A stretch of 64,000 nt of DNA. It comes from Delphinapterus leucas. Lineage: Eukaryota > Chordata > Mammalia > Artiodactyla > Monodontidae. Each line of letters opens with the position of its first letter. Position 1 is the stretch's first letter. The notes beneath the pieces are model-generated. The model saw only the letters and a program-made list of their open reading frames with translations. It made no database searches and was not told the origin of the DNA. Both the position numbers and the translations under genes were made by a program. The DNA lies in contig NW_022098043.1 of assembly GCF_002288925.2 (NCBI RefSeq), positions 7,195,810 to 7,259,809 on the forward strand, in the 5' to 3' direction. This document shows positions 1 through 9,500 of this stretch, piece after piece.

Positions 1-603
1 TGCGAAGTGACACCAATGCACAGGGCTACTGGGAGCATTAGGTGAGGTGGCAGATGTCAAGGGGGTCCCTCCCCTCAGGGGGCTGCATAATCTCTAGTCT
101 GAAGCACCCCAGGTTGCCTGTCCCCTAGGGGGTGGGCCCTGGGCCCAGCTTCCTAAGCACTGACAGGCTGATGCTCTGTTAGCCCCCAAACTCTAGAGCC
201 CTTAGCCTCTTCCTGGGACCAGAAAAGCAGAAAGGAAGCTCCCTCCTCCTGGCTGACATGTTTCAGAGATGCTGCCAGGCCCCGGAAGAGGGATTGGTGT
301 CTATGTGTCCCACATTCCTAACCTGAGCCTCCTGAGGGCTGGCCCAAGGCTCATGCACCTAGCCCAGAAACTGCAAACTCAGAAGGCAGGCAGGGAATGG
401 CAATGAAGCAAATGGGCTGGGTGCGAGAGCAGGGCACAGCGGGGACTGCGGTCAAGTGGGTGGAGCAGCTGCTAATGAGCTCCAGTCACGGTGGCCAGGC
501 AGGGATGCAGCCCAGAGAGGCCACGTCTTTTGATCTTTTGAGAGAAGCCAGAAACCCTTATTTTTATGTAAAATGCAATCACCAGCAATGAAATCAATGT
601 TTT
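1..603. other. Unassigned sequence
   Basis: I see no exon-like structure or repeat I can name. A 64-codon plus-strand frame at 397-591 has no recognisable motif and is treated as chance. Confidence 0.5.
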
Positions 604-924
604 AAAATCACTGCAGGAGACTTATAGACATCGAAAACAAGCTTATGGTTACCAAAGGGGAAACTTGGCGGGGAGGGATAAACCAGGAGCTTGGGATTAA
701 CACATGCACACTACTATATATAAGATAGATGACCGACGGGGACCTACTGCATAGCATAGGGAACTCTACCCAATATTCTGTGATAACCTATATGAGAAAA
801 GAATCTAAAAAAGAATGAATATATGTATATGTATAACTGAATCATTTTGCTGTACACCTGAAACTAACACAACATTGTAAATCAACTCTATTTCAATGAA
901 ATTTTTAAAAAATCACTGCGGGAG
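604..924 (+). mobile_element. 5'-truncated L1 3' end with TSD
   Basis: The segment carries the typical end of an artiodactyl/cetacean L1 3' UTR, including 'ctgaaactaacacaacattg' just before an A-rich tail. It is flanked by a near-perfect duplication: 'aaaatcactgcaggag' at 604-619 and 'aaaatcactgcgggag' at 909-924 (15 of 16 match). The element proper is therefore about 620-908. Only the last 290 bp were copied, as is common for L1. Confidence 0.85.
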
Positions 925-1094
925 TCAACAATGCCCCCACCCCCACCCTTTTCTGCCTCAGGAGGGCAGTTTGTGACTGACCTGCCATAACCTAAGTCAC
1001 AAGTGTATGAGGACCAACTCAAATTAAATCAGACCCATTCCAAGTCTTAGGGATGTCCCAACCCCCCAACTCCTGCTCTTTAGGCAACTTGGTT

Positions 1095-1190
1095 TACAGA
1101 TGAGGACACTGAGGCTCAGAAAGGGGAAGAGACTTGCCCAAGGTCACACAGGTAGTATATCAACAGTTCAAGGGCTTAAACTCTGCTCTG
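1095..1190 (-). mobile_element. MIR SINE fragment
   Basis: It contains the MIR core in reverse orientation: 'acagatgaggacactgaggc' followed by 'aaggtcacacaggtag'. This is an old, mammal-wide tRNA-derived SINE with diverged edges, so the limits are approximate. Confidence 0.85.
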
Positions 1191-1271
1191 AGTTGCGGAT
1201 CTTTCTCTACCAACTCACACCATCTGTATTCTTCCTTCAACAATTCTTTCTTTTTAAAAAATAGATATATT

Positions 1272-1461
1272 GGGCTTCCCTGGTGGCGCAGTGGTTGAGA
1301 GCCCGCCTGGCGATGCAGGGGACACGGGTTCATGCCCCGGTCCGGGAGGGTCCCGCATGCCGCGGAGCGGCTGGGCCCGTGAGCCATGGCCGCTGAGCCT
1401 ACGCGTCCGGAGGCTGTGCTCCGCAATGGGAGAGGCCACAACAGTGAGAGGCCCGCGTACC

Positions 1462-1495
<34 letters not shown>
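1272..1495 (+). mobile_element. Short CHR-type tRNA-Glu SINE
   Basis: The copy starts 'gggcttccctggtggcgcag' (pol III A-box region), has a B-box-like 'gggttcatgcccc', and ends in about 33 A. The duplication 'agatatatt' lies at 1263-1271 and 1496-1504. The long uninterrupted A tail suggests a fairly recent insertion. Frames running through it on either strand are not genes. Confidence 0.95.
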
Positions 1496-1498
<3 letters not shown>

Positions 1499-1504
1499 TA
1501 TATT

Positions 1505-2125
1505 AAGGATATGCTATGGAAATGATACACACCAAAATCAAGATAGTGGTTACTTTTAGGACAGTCATGGGTGACCCTGAGCAAGCCGTTCCCCTCTCTG
1601 GACCTCAGTCTCCCTGGTCTGCAAAGCAGCCGGTTGACAGAGGCAGCCTTTAAATGCCTTCCAGCTCTGAGGAATCTATGAGGTCTCTTCTCTGGCCAGT
1701 ACTTTGTGGCCTCAGATGAATATAAAATAGTAATAATAATAATAATGGGGAGGGCTAGTCCACGGTAGCCAGGAAGGAACACTACAATTTTAAGTGAAAC
1801 TTGACTCCTGGTTACTGGAATTCAGAAAGAATGATCTTAATACCCAGGCAGTTTAACCACCATCCAACAGTTAAACAAAAACACATCTGGTTTAACTTCA
1901 TTTTCCTCATCTCCTCCCCCCCGACCCCCTATCCTCATCTCAAATTTTACCTCTTAATTTGAGAAGTCAAATTAAATGCAAACAATTGATTTCATGCCAC
2001 AGTGAGGTTGAGAATTTCAGCATGGAAAACTTTAAGCATGAAGTTTTTCTGGGAGTAATTAGTAAATGTTGGGGGGTGGTATGAGGGGGGTGGAAAAATA
2101 TGGAGACTATTCTTGAATGTTCTTT
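1505..2125. other. Unassigned sequence
   Basis: No gene or named repeat recognised. A short (taa)n run lies near 1,728-1,746, and there is a C-rich stretch near 1,914-1,930. Confidence 0.5.
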
Positions 2126-2129
2126 GGAC

Positions 2130-2270
2130 ACTGAGCATCAGAGAAGAGTTGCTGGGGGCCTACTATGAACCCAGCACTCAGAGAGGCCAAGTGACTTGCC
2201 TCAGGTCACACAGCTAGGGATTGGAACCCAAGATGCTGATCCCAAAGCCAGCACTTTCCCTCCTGTCTAG
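2130..2270 (-). mobile_element. MIR SINE fragment
   Basis: Reverse-orientation MIR core: 'gaggccaagtgacttgcctc' then 'aggtcacacagctaggga'. The edges are diverged. Confidence 0.85.
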
Positions 2271-2434
2271 GCCTTTGTAACCTACATAGGGCTTTCCCTC
2301 TGGCCCTTATGGATCACCTGGTAGTGGCAAAGAAACTGTCCCATAGGAAATATTAACTTCTCAACAACAATCTCCAACAGTGGGTCAGCCCCAGCTGAGC
2401 CATTCAATGGTGAAAAGCCATTTATGATTTTGCT

Positions 2435-2590
2435 GGCCCCACACATCAACTCTGCAAAGTACATATTATTAACCCATATTACAGATGAGTTCCTTACCTG
2501 AGGCTCAGAGAGGGAAATAAACTTGTCTAGGGTCACACAGCAGTTCTGGGAATGAACCTCCAATCTACTGCCCACACAACTGCCCTCTAA
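2435..2590 (-). mobile_element. MIR SINE fragment
   Basis: Reverse MIR signature: 'ttacagatgagttccttacc', 'gaggctcagagagggaaata' and 'ggtcacacagcag' in the expected order. Confidence 0.85.
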
Positions 2591-2594
2591 AAGT

Positions 2595-3350
2595 GAGGAC
2601 ATCTCTAAAAACAAAGCAAAAAAACACACCGCACAGCTTAGCTCCAGCCTGCTGAGGATGAGGACGACGACGTAGCACTGGAAAGCTGAGTGTGCATTCC
2701 TGTGGCCATGCGGAGATTGCTGGGTGCTGCTTCTCAGCTCAGCTTGCTCACTCTGCCCGTGATGTTCTCTTCAAGCTCTGAGTTTTGTATTAATAACTCA
2801 AGGTGAGAACTCCGAGCTATGTCACGGGATCCTGCCCCTGGATTAAGAGGCCTCATCCCCAAAGATGGGTACTCGTGAAGATCGCTGGAGTTATCACCAG
2901 GGCTCCAGCCCCAGCTCCCCAGGTAGCATCTGTGTGTCCTTGAACAAGTCACTTCCCTTCTCCAGGAATGATTCCTAGTTTGCAGGGAATGTTGGGTATG
3001 TAAGCCATGGGACAGGCAGGGCTTGAGTTTGGTTTCACCTCATTTCAAAGCTGGGACACACAGAGGCAGAAGGCACTGTGGAGATAACAGCCCCAGGCCT
3101 GTTCCCAGCAAGGACCTCCAGGCTCCTGGCCAAGGCTGAGTTTAGGATGACAGGAGGTGGCACCTGAGTGTGGGCAAGGAAGACGCCATGCCACTCCACA
3201 GCACAACCCATCAGGGAAAGGACAGGGCCTAGGCAGGGTGGTGACAGGTTTCCAGGGTTCAGGGGCAGCGGCATAACCCTATGCCCAGTCTCAGGGTTGC
3301 ATTTTCTGCTGAGATTAGAGCTGATTATAGACAATATTTTCTTAGGCACA
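2595..3350. other. Mostly unassigned; small MIR-like piece
   Basis: A plus-orientation MIR-like phrase, 'ctgtgtgtccttgaacaag' followed by 'tcacttcccttctc', lies near 2,928-2,962. The rest is unassigned. The 106-codon minus-strand frame at 3,035-3,355 has no recognised motif. Confidence 0.4.
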
Positions 3351-3354
3351 GACA

Positions 3355-3470
3355 CCAGCTAAACACTTTGCATACATTAATCATACTATTTATTGATCTC
3401 CTCAACTTAAAGGAGGAGACTGGGGCATGACAGAGAACAGAATTTGTCCCAGGTCACACAGCTAGGTTGC
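3355..3470 (-). mobile_element. MIR SINE fragment
   Basis: Reverse MIR: 'cctcaacttaaaggaggaga' followed by 'caggtcacacagctaggt'. It is considerably diverged. Confidence 0.75.
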
Positions 3471-3609
3471 CTTTTCTATTAGTGAAAACCAAAGGTTGGC
3501 TGATCAGTTTTACCCATGTTATTGCATTTTAATCTCCTTCCTTGTGAACTGCTTAATTCCAATTCTAAAGTGTCAATTTCAGAGCCTGAAAACATTTTGT
3601 TACACAAGC

Positions 3610-3700
3610 GTCCAGATGGCTGTTTAATTTGCCCGCTGCATTCTCAGCACCTAGAACAGGGCTTGGTGCGTTCCTAAGTATTTGTTAAATGAAGACAGCA
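3610..3700 (+). mobile_element. L2 3' end fragment
   Basis: The phrase 'cagcacctagaacagggctt' followed by 'aagtatttgttaaatgaa' matches the end of the L2 3' UTR as I remember it. From about 3,720 to 3,800 a weak MIR-like stretch follows. Confidence 0.65.
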
Positions 3701-3800
3701 TTTTGTTTCTGGCCTCAGTTCAGTTTTATTCCTCACAATAGTCTCATGAGAGAGGCATACTCCCTATTTTCCAGGTGGGGCCACAAATACAGACAGGGGC

Positions 3801-4109
3801 CATCACTCAAGTCTGTCTTACTCCAGGGGCCGGGAAGTTAGGAAGCCATGTCCAGGAGCCTCTTCTGCTTAGGGAGTTCAGAGGCATGAAGTTCAGGAAG
3901 AAAAAAGGAGGCAAAGGGACAAGAAGAGCAGGGGCAGGGAGTGGAGTAGGTGGGGAGCGGGGGAACAACACAGTGGGGAGGACTAAAGATTTGAAGAAGG
4001 CAGGTCTAGAGCATGGGCGAGGCAAGCCTGAGCACCAGCAGGGCCAGAAGAGGAAAGGTCAGCCCCTCATCTCTTGGGTCACATAAAGGAAGCAGGGAGC
4101 TAAGGTTGT
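3801..4109. other. Unassigned purine-rich sequence
   Basis: A G/A-rich stretch (about 3,890-4,060) gives an artefactual frame rich in K, G and R. No repeat or exon recognised. Confidence 0.45.
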
Positions 4110-4255
4110 AGGGTTTAGAGTCTGGGTTCACATCCTGGTCTCATATTTACGTAACTTCTCCAGGCCTCAGTCTTCCTATTTGTAAACAAGATGATGCATG
4201 TGAAGTGTTGGAGTCTGGCACACAGTAGGCATTCAGTAAACAGTTGCTGTCATCT
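4110..4255 (+). mobile_element. MIR SINE fragment
   Basis: Forward MIR: 'ttcacatcctggtctcatat', 'ggcctcagtcttcctatttg', then 'tctggcacacagtaggcatt'. The order agrees with the 3' half of MIR. Confidence 0.8.
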
Positions 4256-5298
4256 TTGCTGGTGTGGGAGCCAACCCCTTGCTTACCAGGGAAGCCCGGC
4301 CCACCGGGGGAGTCTTTCTTTCCCAGGGCCCAGAGGCCCTTTCTGGCCTGAGAATTGCCCCCTTTTGATCTCCAGGGTTTTCCCCCTCCATCCTCAGGCC
4401 TTTGTAAAGCTCCCCCTCCCCCAATCCCATTACGCTTGGAAAAAGGGTCAAAAGGGACAATGTAGGGGAAGGATAGGACTTTCCTTAGCTTCCAGCCCCA
4501 CCACTGTTACCATGCATTTAACCCTTTTTTATCAAGACTAGGCATGGGAACCAACCCTGAGCTATCCGCTCACCTGCACATGCCCAGAGATGGATCGCAA
4601 ACTCCCTCAGCTTCCGGGGCTCCGGAGCTTTGCCCTAAGGCTGCTGTGGCCACCCCGAACTCCCAAACAGACTCCAACACGCCGGATGTCCGTTCCCCCA
4701 CTCCCACCCCCCTGCGGCTCCCGGACCCAAGCGCCTCCCTCCCTCTACTGTTCCCAGCTCTGGCCCAAACTACTCTGGAGCCCACCCAGGCAGACCAGCC
4801 CCCTCCCCGACTACTGTGGCAAGATCTAGAGATTACTAGGTGGTTGGCAGTTCTGGGTGGGCAACCTGACTCGCTTGATCTCGGACCAAGGGGGTTCCGT
4901 AGAAGCCGCTCAGTCACGGAGCACCGGGAGGAGGTGCCTAGACTGAAGGTGGGGGTCTCGGGCAGCGGCCTCGGAGGTAGGAGACCCCAGGGCTGCAGCA
5001 GCGGTCGCGAGAGCAGTCCCCTTGACTCGCCGGCTCCGCGAGCGCCAAGTCCGATTTCCAGCCCGGCCCAGCGCGCCCGCCGGGAGCCTCGGATGCACGC
5101 GAGCACGGGAGCGGGACAGGTGGCTGGGGGGTTCCGAATGGGCTGCCTTGGGAGGTGTCGGGGCGCAGAGGTCCCTGCCCCGCCACTGATATCCGACCTC
5201 GCCACCGTCCCCAGGCGAGGGGAGGACGTGGGAGGGGCCGGGGAATCGACCACATCCCTGGGGCCGCGGGGAGCCTGGAGCCAGCGTCGAGTCTTTAC

Positions 5299-5390
5299 CT
5301 GCGCAGAGCTCGTGGGCGAAGGTCTGTCCTGGCACAAGTGACGAGAGGTCGGTGCGTTGGGACGGAAGACGCGGAGTGGCGGGAGCGCGA
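5299..5390 (-). other. Possible untranslated first exon
   Basis: On the minus strand the sequence 'gagctctgcgcaggtaaag' contains a strong donor match, CAG|GTAAAG, with the exon ending at 5,299. A TATA-like 'tttataag' on the same strand lies at about 5,424-5,417, so transcription could start near 5,390. The roughly 90 nt between contain no ATG, so this would be 5' UTR or a non-coding exon. No acceptor could be tied to it. Purely sequence-based; could be chance. Confidence 0.3.
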
Positions 5391-5419
5391 CGCTACCGGG
5401 GCCAACTCCCCCGCAGGCT

Positions 5420-5426
5420 TATAAAG
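5420..5426 (+). promoter_or_regulatory. TATA box
   Basis: The sequence 'cttataaaggcg' sits inside the CpG island, about 85 bp before a GC-box array. TATAAAG matches the core consensus; a plus-strand start would fall near 5,450. The reverse complement also gives TATAAG, so the site could serve either strand. Confidence 0.5.
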
Positions 5427-5505
5427 GCGACCACGGGGCCCGAGCGCGGCCGGGGCAGCCCTCCCCTGCTCCCGACCCCGCCCCCGGCTGGGGCCCCGGC
5501 CCTCC

Positions 5506-5548
5506 CCGCCCCCGCCCCCGCCCCCGCCCCCGCCCCGCCCCCGGCCCC
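5506..5548. promoter_or_regulatory. Tandem GC boxes / G4-forming run
   Basis: About six consecutive C-runs separated by single G residues ('cccccgcccccg' pattern). Each junction resembles an Sp1/KLF GC box. The minus strand has many G-runs of four or five, enough for a G-quadruplex. Confidence 0.6.
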
Positions 5549-5586
5549 GGCTGGAGCGATGCCCGCCGGTCCGCAGCGTGGCCAGG

Positions 5587-5600
5587 GCGCCCCCTGCCGG
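5587..5600 (-). promoter_or_regulatory. CTCF-type motif
   Basis: The minus strand reads 'ccggcagggggcgc', matching every position of the CTCF core CCASYAGRKGGCRS except A to G at position 3, a position where G is tolerated. It lies at the downstream edge of the CpG island. Confidence 0.55.
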
Positions 5601-5699
5601 GGAGTGGGGCACCCTCCCCCTTCCCGCGCCCCGGCTCGGCTCGGGTCCCGCGCGGGGTTGGGGAGGGCTGGGGTGCCACTGTCTCCGTGTTCTCCTGCT

Positions 5700-6200
5700 C
5701 TTTCCGCCTCCGCGCTTCTCTCTCTGTCTCTCTCTGTGTCTCCCTCTGTCTCTGTCTCTGTCTCTCTCTCTGTGTCTCTCTGTCTCTCTCTGTCTCTGTC
5801 TCTCTGTCTCTCTGTCTCTCTGTCTCTCTCTGTCTCTCTCTGTCTCTCTGTCTCTCTCTCTCTCTTCTCTCTACTTTCTCTCCACGAGCTCCAGCTCTGA
5901 TTCCGTCTCTATGCACGACTCTTTGGGGTTGTCTTTAGGTTTGGATCCAACTTCCTTCTGTGTCTCTTGGTGGCTGTCTTTCTCGCGCCTTCTGTCTTTT
6001 CTGCCCCTTTCTGTGTGTCTGCCTCTGTGTGTGACAACCTGTCTCTATTTGGATCTCTGTCTCTACCCATCTCTGTCCACGAGTCTGTCTCTCCGTCTCT
6101 GTGCACCTGTGTCTCTGACTCTCCTCACTGTCCCCTCTCGCCTTCCCACTCCAACCAGACCACTAGCCTGTCTCTCTCTCCCCTGCCCTTGGGCTGAGTC
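5700..6200. repeat. (CTCTGT)n / CT-rich low-complexity tract
   Basis: From 5,705 to about 5,875 the plus strand is an almost continuous mix of 'tctctg' and 'tctc' units. A decayed TCTG-rich continuation runs to about 6,180. Frames of 160-210 codons across it are runs of S, L, V and C, and are artefacts. It directly abuts the CpG island. Confidence 0.9.
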
Positions 6201-6394
6201 TTTTGCTAGGGGCTGAGGAAGCAGAGGGAGACCTAGAAGGGGGTGGCTTCGGGGAGGGGAGCCTCCCCTAGGCAGGGCCAACTCTCCTAGACAGGGACTG
6301 TTCCCTCTTTCTCCTTAGAGCCAGCTAGGGTTCCTGCAGACTGCATCCCAGCCAGAGCCTGAGAACCTGTCTCCTGGGTGACCAGAGGAGGAAG

Positions 6395-6500
6395 CCAACA
6401 CGCCCCGTGCAGTAGAAACAGACAGCCCAGGTTCAAGGCTCCACCCTGGTGACCTTGGGCAAATCATTTGAGCCCTGTGGCATGGCCGGCCCCTTAATAG
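6395..6500 (+). mobile_element. MIR SINE fragment
   Basis: Forward MIR: 'cccaggttcaaggctccacc' then 'ggtgaccttgggcaaatcat'. Confidence 0.75.
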
Positions 6501-6689
6501 GCAGACATGATCTCCCCTGGCTTCCCTTATCACATGCTGAGAGGCAGATTAATATGAGACAGGGTTGAAAAGTGCACAGGAAACTCTAAAGTTCTAGATA
6601 AAGGGGGTTGGAGCTGGGACTGGAGGGGATTGAGGCCAGAGCAGAGCAGAGAAGGTGTCAGCACCAGCAGAACCAATACCAGCCCAGAA

Positions 6690-6840
6690 TTCTCTCTCTT
6701 ACCTACTCCATGCCAGCTCAGAATAAGGCATCTTGCATACTTTATCTCCCAACAACCCCATTTTAGGGAGGAGAAAACAGAGGTCCAGAGAGAACATGCA
6801 GGCGGCTTGTCAGTATAATTGGAACAAGAGCTGGGGCCTG
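6690..6840 (-). mobile_element. MIR SINE fragment
   Basis: Reverse MIR: 'cttgcatactttatctccca', 'ggaggagaaaacagaggtcc', then an 'agagctggggcctgg' tail. Confidence 0.7.
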
Positions 6841-6844
6841 GCAC

Positions 6845-7605
6845 CAGAAACCAAGAATGTATTTATTTTTCTTTTTTCTTGTATTTTTAGCAACTGATAC
6901 TGCTTCTTTATTTACAGGAGTGATATGAAGTTTCTTTTTTGACATAAATTTATGTTTTTAGAAAGTGAAGCAAAACATTGATTAAATATTATTTATTTAT
7001 GTATTCAGTGGGTTAGATTATTATGGCAAAAATCATGGAGGTGGTAAATGAATCAAGTTTGGGAAACAACACTTTTGCATAAGAAGTTGTGGGTGAAAGC
7101 ATCCAGAACGTGGGAGGGATTCTGTAATTGCTCACAAACTCCAAGGAAGGATTTAGGGATACGAAGAGGCTTGAGATGTCGTCATCATCAGTGAGCCAGG
7201 GGTAAATCCCCAGGTATGGGAGGTCTGCCTGTCCCAGCCTGAACAGAGGCTGGGGGGCTGAGGCAACAGGGAGTTGGAAGGACCCCATTTCACCAATCAT
7301 GGGCCCCCATGCCTGTCCCTGACTTCTGAGCTCCCCAAGACTGGGGGGGGATGGACACTTCTGGTTGCACCACATGGCCAGCATTGGGCCTCCTGTGTGT
7401 CGATGGTTTTTCCCCAGGTACCACCTTGGGAGTCCAGGGATTGGTTATGAGCAAGACAGATCACTACCTTGCCAATCCTGCTACCTTCCTCCCTCACTCT
7501 CCCTACCATGCTCCTGGGCTCTGTGCCCCAAGAATTCAACTGAGGTGGAGTCACCCAGCAGCCATTGCCTCCCCTGTTCCCTGGATGCCACCCCTCCTGG
7601 TGCTG
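6845..7605. other. Unassigned sequence
   Basis: AT-rich to about 7,060, then ordinary composition. Frames here (for example 7,013-7,384 minus, 123 codons) show no recognised motif. Confidence 0.45.
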
Positions 7606-7609
7606 TCAA

Positions 7610-7745
7610 CACAGCAGGAAGGAGGCCTGAACTGGAAACCAGGAGCCCCATCTTCCAGCTCTGCTTCCTGGGTGAGCTGAGCAATCGCTTTCCCTGTCCA
7701 GGCCTAGATTTCCTCTGGCTGGCTGGACTGGACAATCTCTAGAAT
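7610..7745 (+). mobile_element. MIR-like fragment
   Basis: 'ctgaactggaaaccaggagc' and 'tccagctctgcttcctgggt' resemble the start of MIR3, with a degraded 3' part. Weak. Confidence 0.45.
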
Positions 7746-7904
7746 TCCAGGATTCCTGGACCACTCAGCTGTGAGAAAACAGTTCATTATATTAGGTTTC
7801 TCTGCATCTACACATACCGTGTCTCTGGGGATTTGTTTCCTTCTTGAAAAAATAAGCAAATTGGACTGCGTGACATCCAAGCTCCCTTTATTCTAAGAGC
7901 TGAT

Positions 7905-8035
7905 GATCTCATTTGATTCTTACAACAGTTTTTTAAGGTGGACAGGGAAGGCATTTATAACCCTCATTAGAGATGAGGAAACCGAAGGCCAGAGATGTTA
8001 GTTACCTAATGGTCAGGGTCAGAGCTGGGGCTTTT
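7905..8035 (-). mobile_element. MIR SINE fragment
   Basis: Reverse MIR: 'tctcatttgattcttacaac' then 'agagatgaggaaaccgaagg' and 'cagagctgggg'. Confidence 0.85.
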
Positions 8036-8039
8036 CCTA

Positions 8040-8110
8040 CTCATTCATTCACTCCATGTTTATTAAATGCATGCCATGAGCCCCCTGCCTTGAGCAAGGT
8101 CTGAAACTCA
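8040..8110 (-). mobile_element. L2 3' end fragment
   Basis: 'tcattcattcactccatgtt' followed by 'tattaaatgcatgccatgag' reads as the reverse complement of the L2 3' terminus. Confidence 0.6.
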
Positions 8111-8174
8111 CCAGGCATCAGAAACTGAGTTAGAGGTGAAAAGACCCAGGAGCTCAGAGTTTTCTCATTTCCAC

Positions 8175-8550
8175 TAATCCTGGGGAGGTTCCTACAGGGA
8201 TAAAGGCTGAGATGGAGATCACAGGGATGTCAGGTCCTCAGGGTGAAGGATGAAGGAGAAAGGATGGAGAGAGAAGAACAAAAATCCAAGGCCTATTTCT
8301 GGGTGGCATCGAGGAGTCAGCTGTGACCCAGCGCTGGAGGATGGAGCGCCTGAAATCTAGGGAGATATTTAAAGAGGAGGGAGTCTGGAAACCCTTTGTC
8401 TGTTTTAAGCCTTGGATTTGAGGGATCATTTTATCTTAAGCTTAAGCATAACCAAAGGTTCAACGATTTGACTCCCAGAGTCACCTCCAGCCTCTCCTTC
8501 AACTCAATAAAACAAGGACCCAAAAGCCTGAGATGGAAGGAACTAAGGGT
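8175..8550. other. Unassigned sequence
   Basis: Purine-rich around 8,215-8,300. No exon or repeat recognised. Confidence 0.45.
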
Positions 8551-8554
8551 GGTA

Positions 8555-8700
8555 CTGTCCAGCGTTACTGAACGCTGACCTCATGTGAGGCTCTGACCTA
8601 ATATGAGGCTTTGTACATATTAATCCAGCTAACCCTCACAACAACTTTTATTCCCACTTTACAGATGAGGAAACTGAGGCATATACGAGCTGTCATTTGC
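8555..8700 (-). mobile_element. MIR SINE fragment
   Basis: Reverse MIR: 'taatccagctaaccctcaca' followed by 'tttacagatgaggaaactga'. A second MIR-like element starts immediately after it, at about 8,703. Confidence 0.85.
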
Positions 8701-8702
8701 AG

Positions 8703-9215
8703 AAGTGCCCGCCAGCCTGGTGCAAAGCTCTTCACAGGCGAGATCTCATTGGCTCCTCCCTGCAACACCGAGGCAGCATCATTAATGTCATCCTCGCTTT
8801 TCTTTTCTTTTTTTTTATTAATTTATTTTATTAATTTCATTTTTGGCTGCGTTGGGTCTTTGTTGCTGTATGCAGGCTTTCTCTAGTTGTGGCGAGCAGG
8901 GGCTACTCTTCTTGTGGTGCATGGGCTTCTCATTGCAGTGGTTTCTCTTCTTGCAGAGCACAGGCTCTAGGCACGCAGGCTCCCATAGTTGTGGCGCGCG
9001 GGCTCAATAGTTGTGGCTCACGGGCTCTAGAGCGCACGTTCCGTAGTTGTGGCGCACGGGCTTAGTTGCTCCTCGGCATGTGGGATCTTCCTGGACCAGG
9101 GCTCGAACCCCTGTCCCCTGCATTGGCAGGCGGATCCTTAACCACTGTGCCACCGGGGAAGCCCTCATCCTCGCTTTTCAAATGAGAAAGCTCTCGGCTC
9201 AGAGAGACTTAACAA
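8703..9215 (-). mobile_element. MIR split by a long SINE
   Basis: The left part (8,703-8,802) and right part (9,165-9,215, 'aaatgagaaagctctcggct') form one reverse MIR when the young SINE at 8,803-9,164 is removed. Confidence 0.65.
8803..9164 (-). mobile_element. Long CHR-type tRNA-Glu SINE
   Basis: Minus-strand copy with an A/T-rich tail on the left and the tRNA-like head at the right end ('caccggggaagccc'). The perfect 15 bp duplication 'tcatcctcgcttttc' is at 8,788-8,802 and 9,165-9,179. It contains the diagnostic internal 'agttgtggcgcacgggct' units of the long form. Confidence 0.95.
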
Positions 9216-9500
9216 CTTTATTCACTCAACAAATATCTATTGGATGCCTGCTCAGTGGCAGGCACCGTGCTAGGATCCGGGGACACAAGTGAACAAGATA
9301 AAGATTTCTGTCCTCATGGAACTGACATTCTAGTTAAGGAAGACAGATAAACAATAAACATTATAATTAAGTAAATTATATAGTAAATGAGAAGATGTTA
9401 AGGGAATGAGTAAAGAACAAGCACAGATATAGGGGGAGGAGGAGTGCCAAGGGGGCCAGATGGTGGCATTAAATAGAGTGTTCAGGGGAGAGAAGATGGG
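9205..9500 (-). mobile_element. L2 3' UTR fragment
   Basis: Reverse L2: 'caacaaatatctattggatg', 'ggcaggcaccgtgctaggat', then 'gtcctcatggaactgacatt' in the expected order. Confidence 0.8.

Larger units (their letters stand above)
4550..5700. promoter_or_regulatory. CpG island, probable promoter
   Basis: CpG dinucleotides are frequent here and depleted nearly everywhere else outside SINEs. GC content is highest from about 4,900 to 5,660. The island holds a TATA box (5,420), GC boxes (5,506-5,548), a CTCF-type motif (5,587-5,600) and a minus-strand splice-donor match (5,299/5,298). Frames of 265 codons (plus, 4,544-5,341) and 255 codons (minus, 4,570-5,337) overlap on opposite strands, as expected where stop codons are rare in GC-rich DNA. 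I recognise neither, so I do not call a CDS. Inference: a promoter for a transcript whose other exons are outside the window or not recognised. Confidence 0.75.

Noticed and set aside
1160..1782. Several frames through the SINE at 1,272-1,495, and equivalents at every SINE copy
   Set aside because: The recurrent peptide patterns (for example SGHGSRAQPL) come from the SINE sequence itself, repeated at each copy.
3140..3160. CTCF-like 'aggaggtggcacc'
   Set aside because: Matches only part of the core; the upstream half of the motif fails.
4544..5341. 265-codon plus frame and the antisense 255-codon frame as genes
   Set aside because: Both lie in GC-rich DNA where stops are rare, overlap each other on opposite strands, and show no family motif; composition alone explains them.
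5352..6216. Frames of 160-212 codons in the CT-rich tract
   Set aside because: They translate the (CTCTGT)n repeat into S/L/V/C or R/E/T/Q runs; not proteins.
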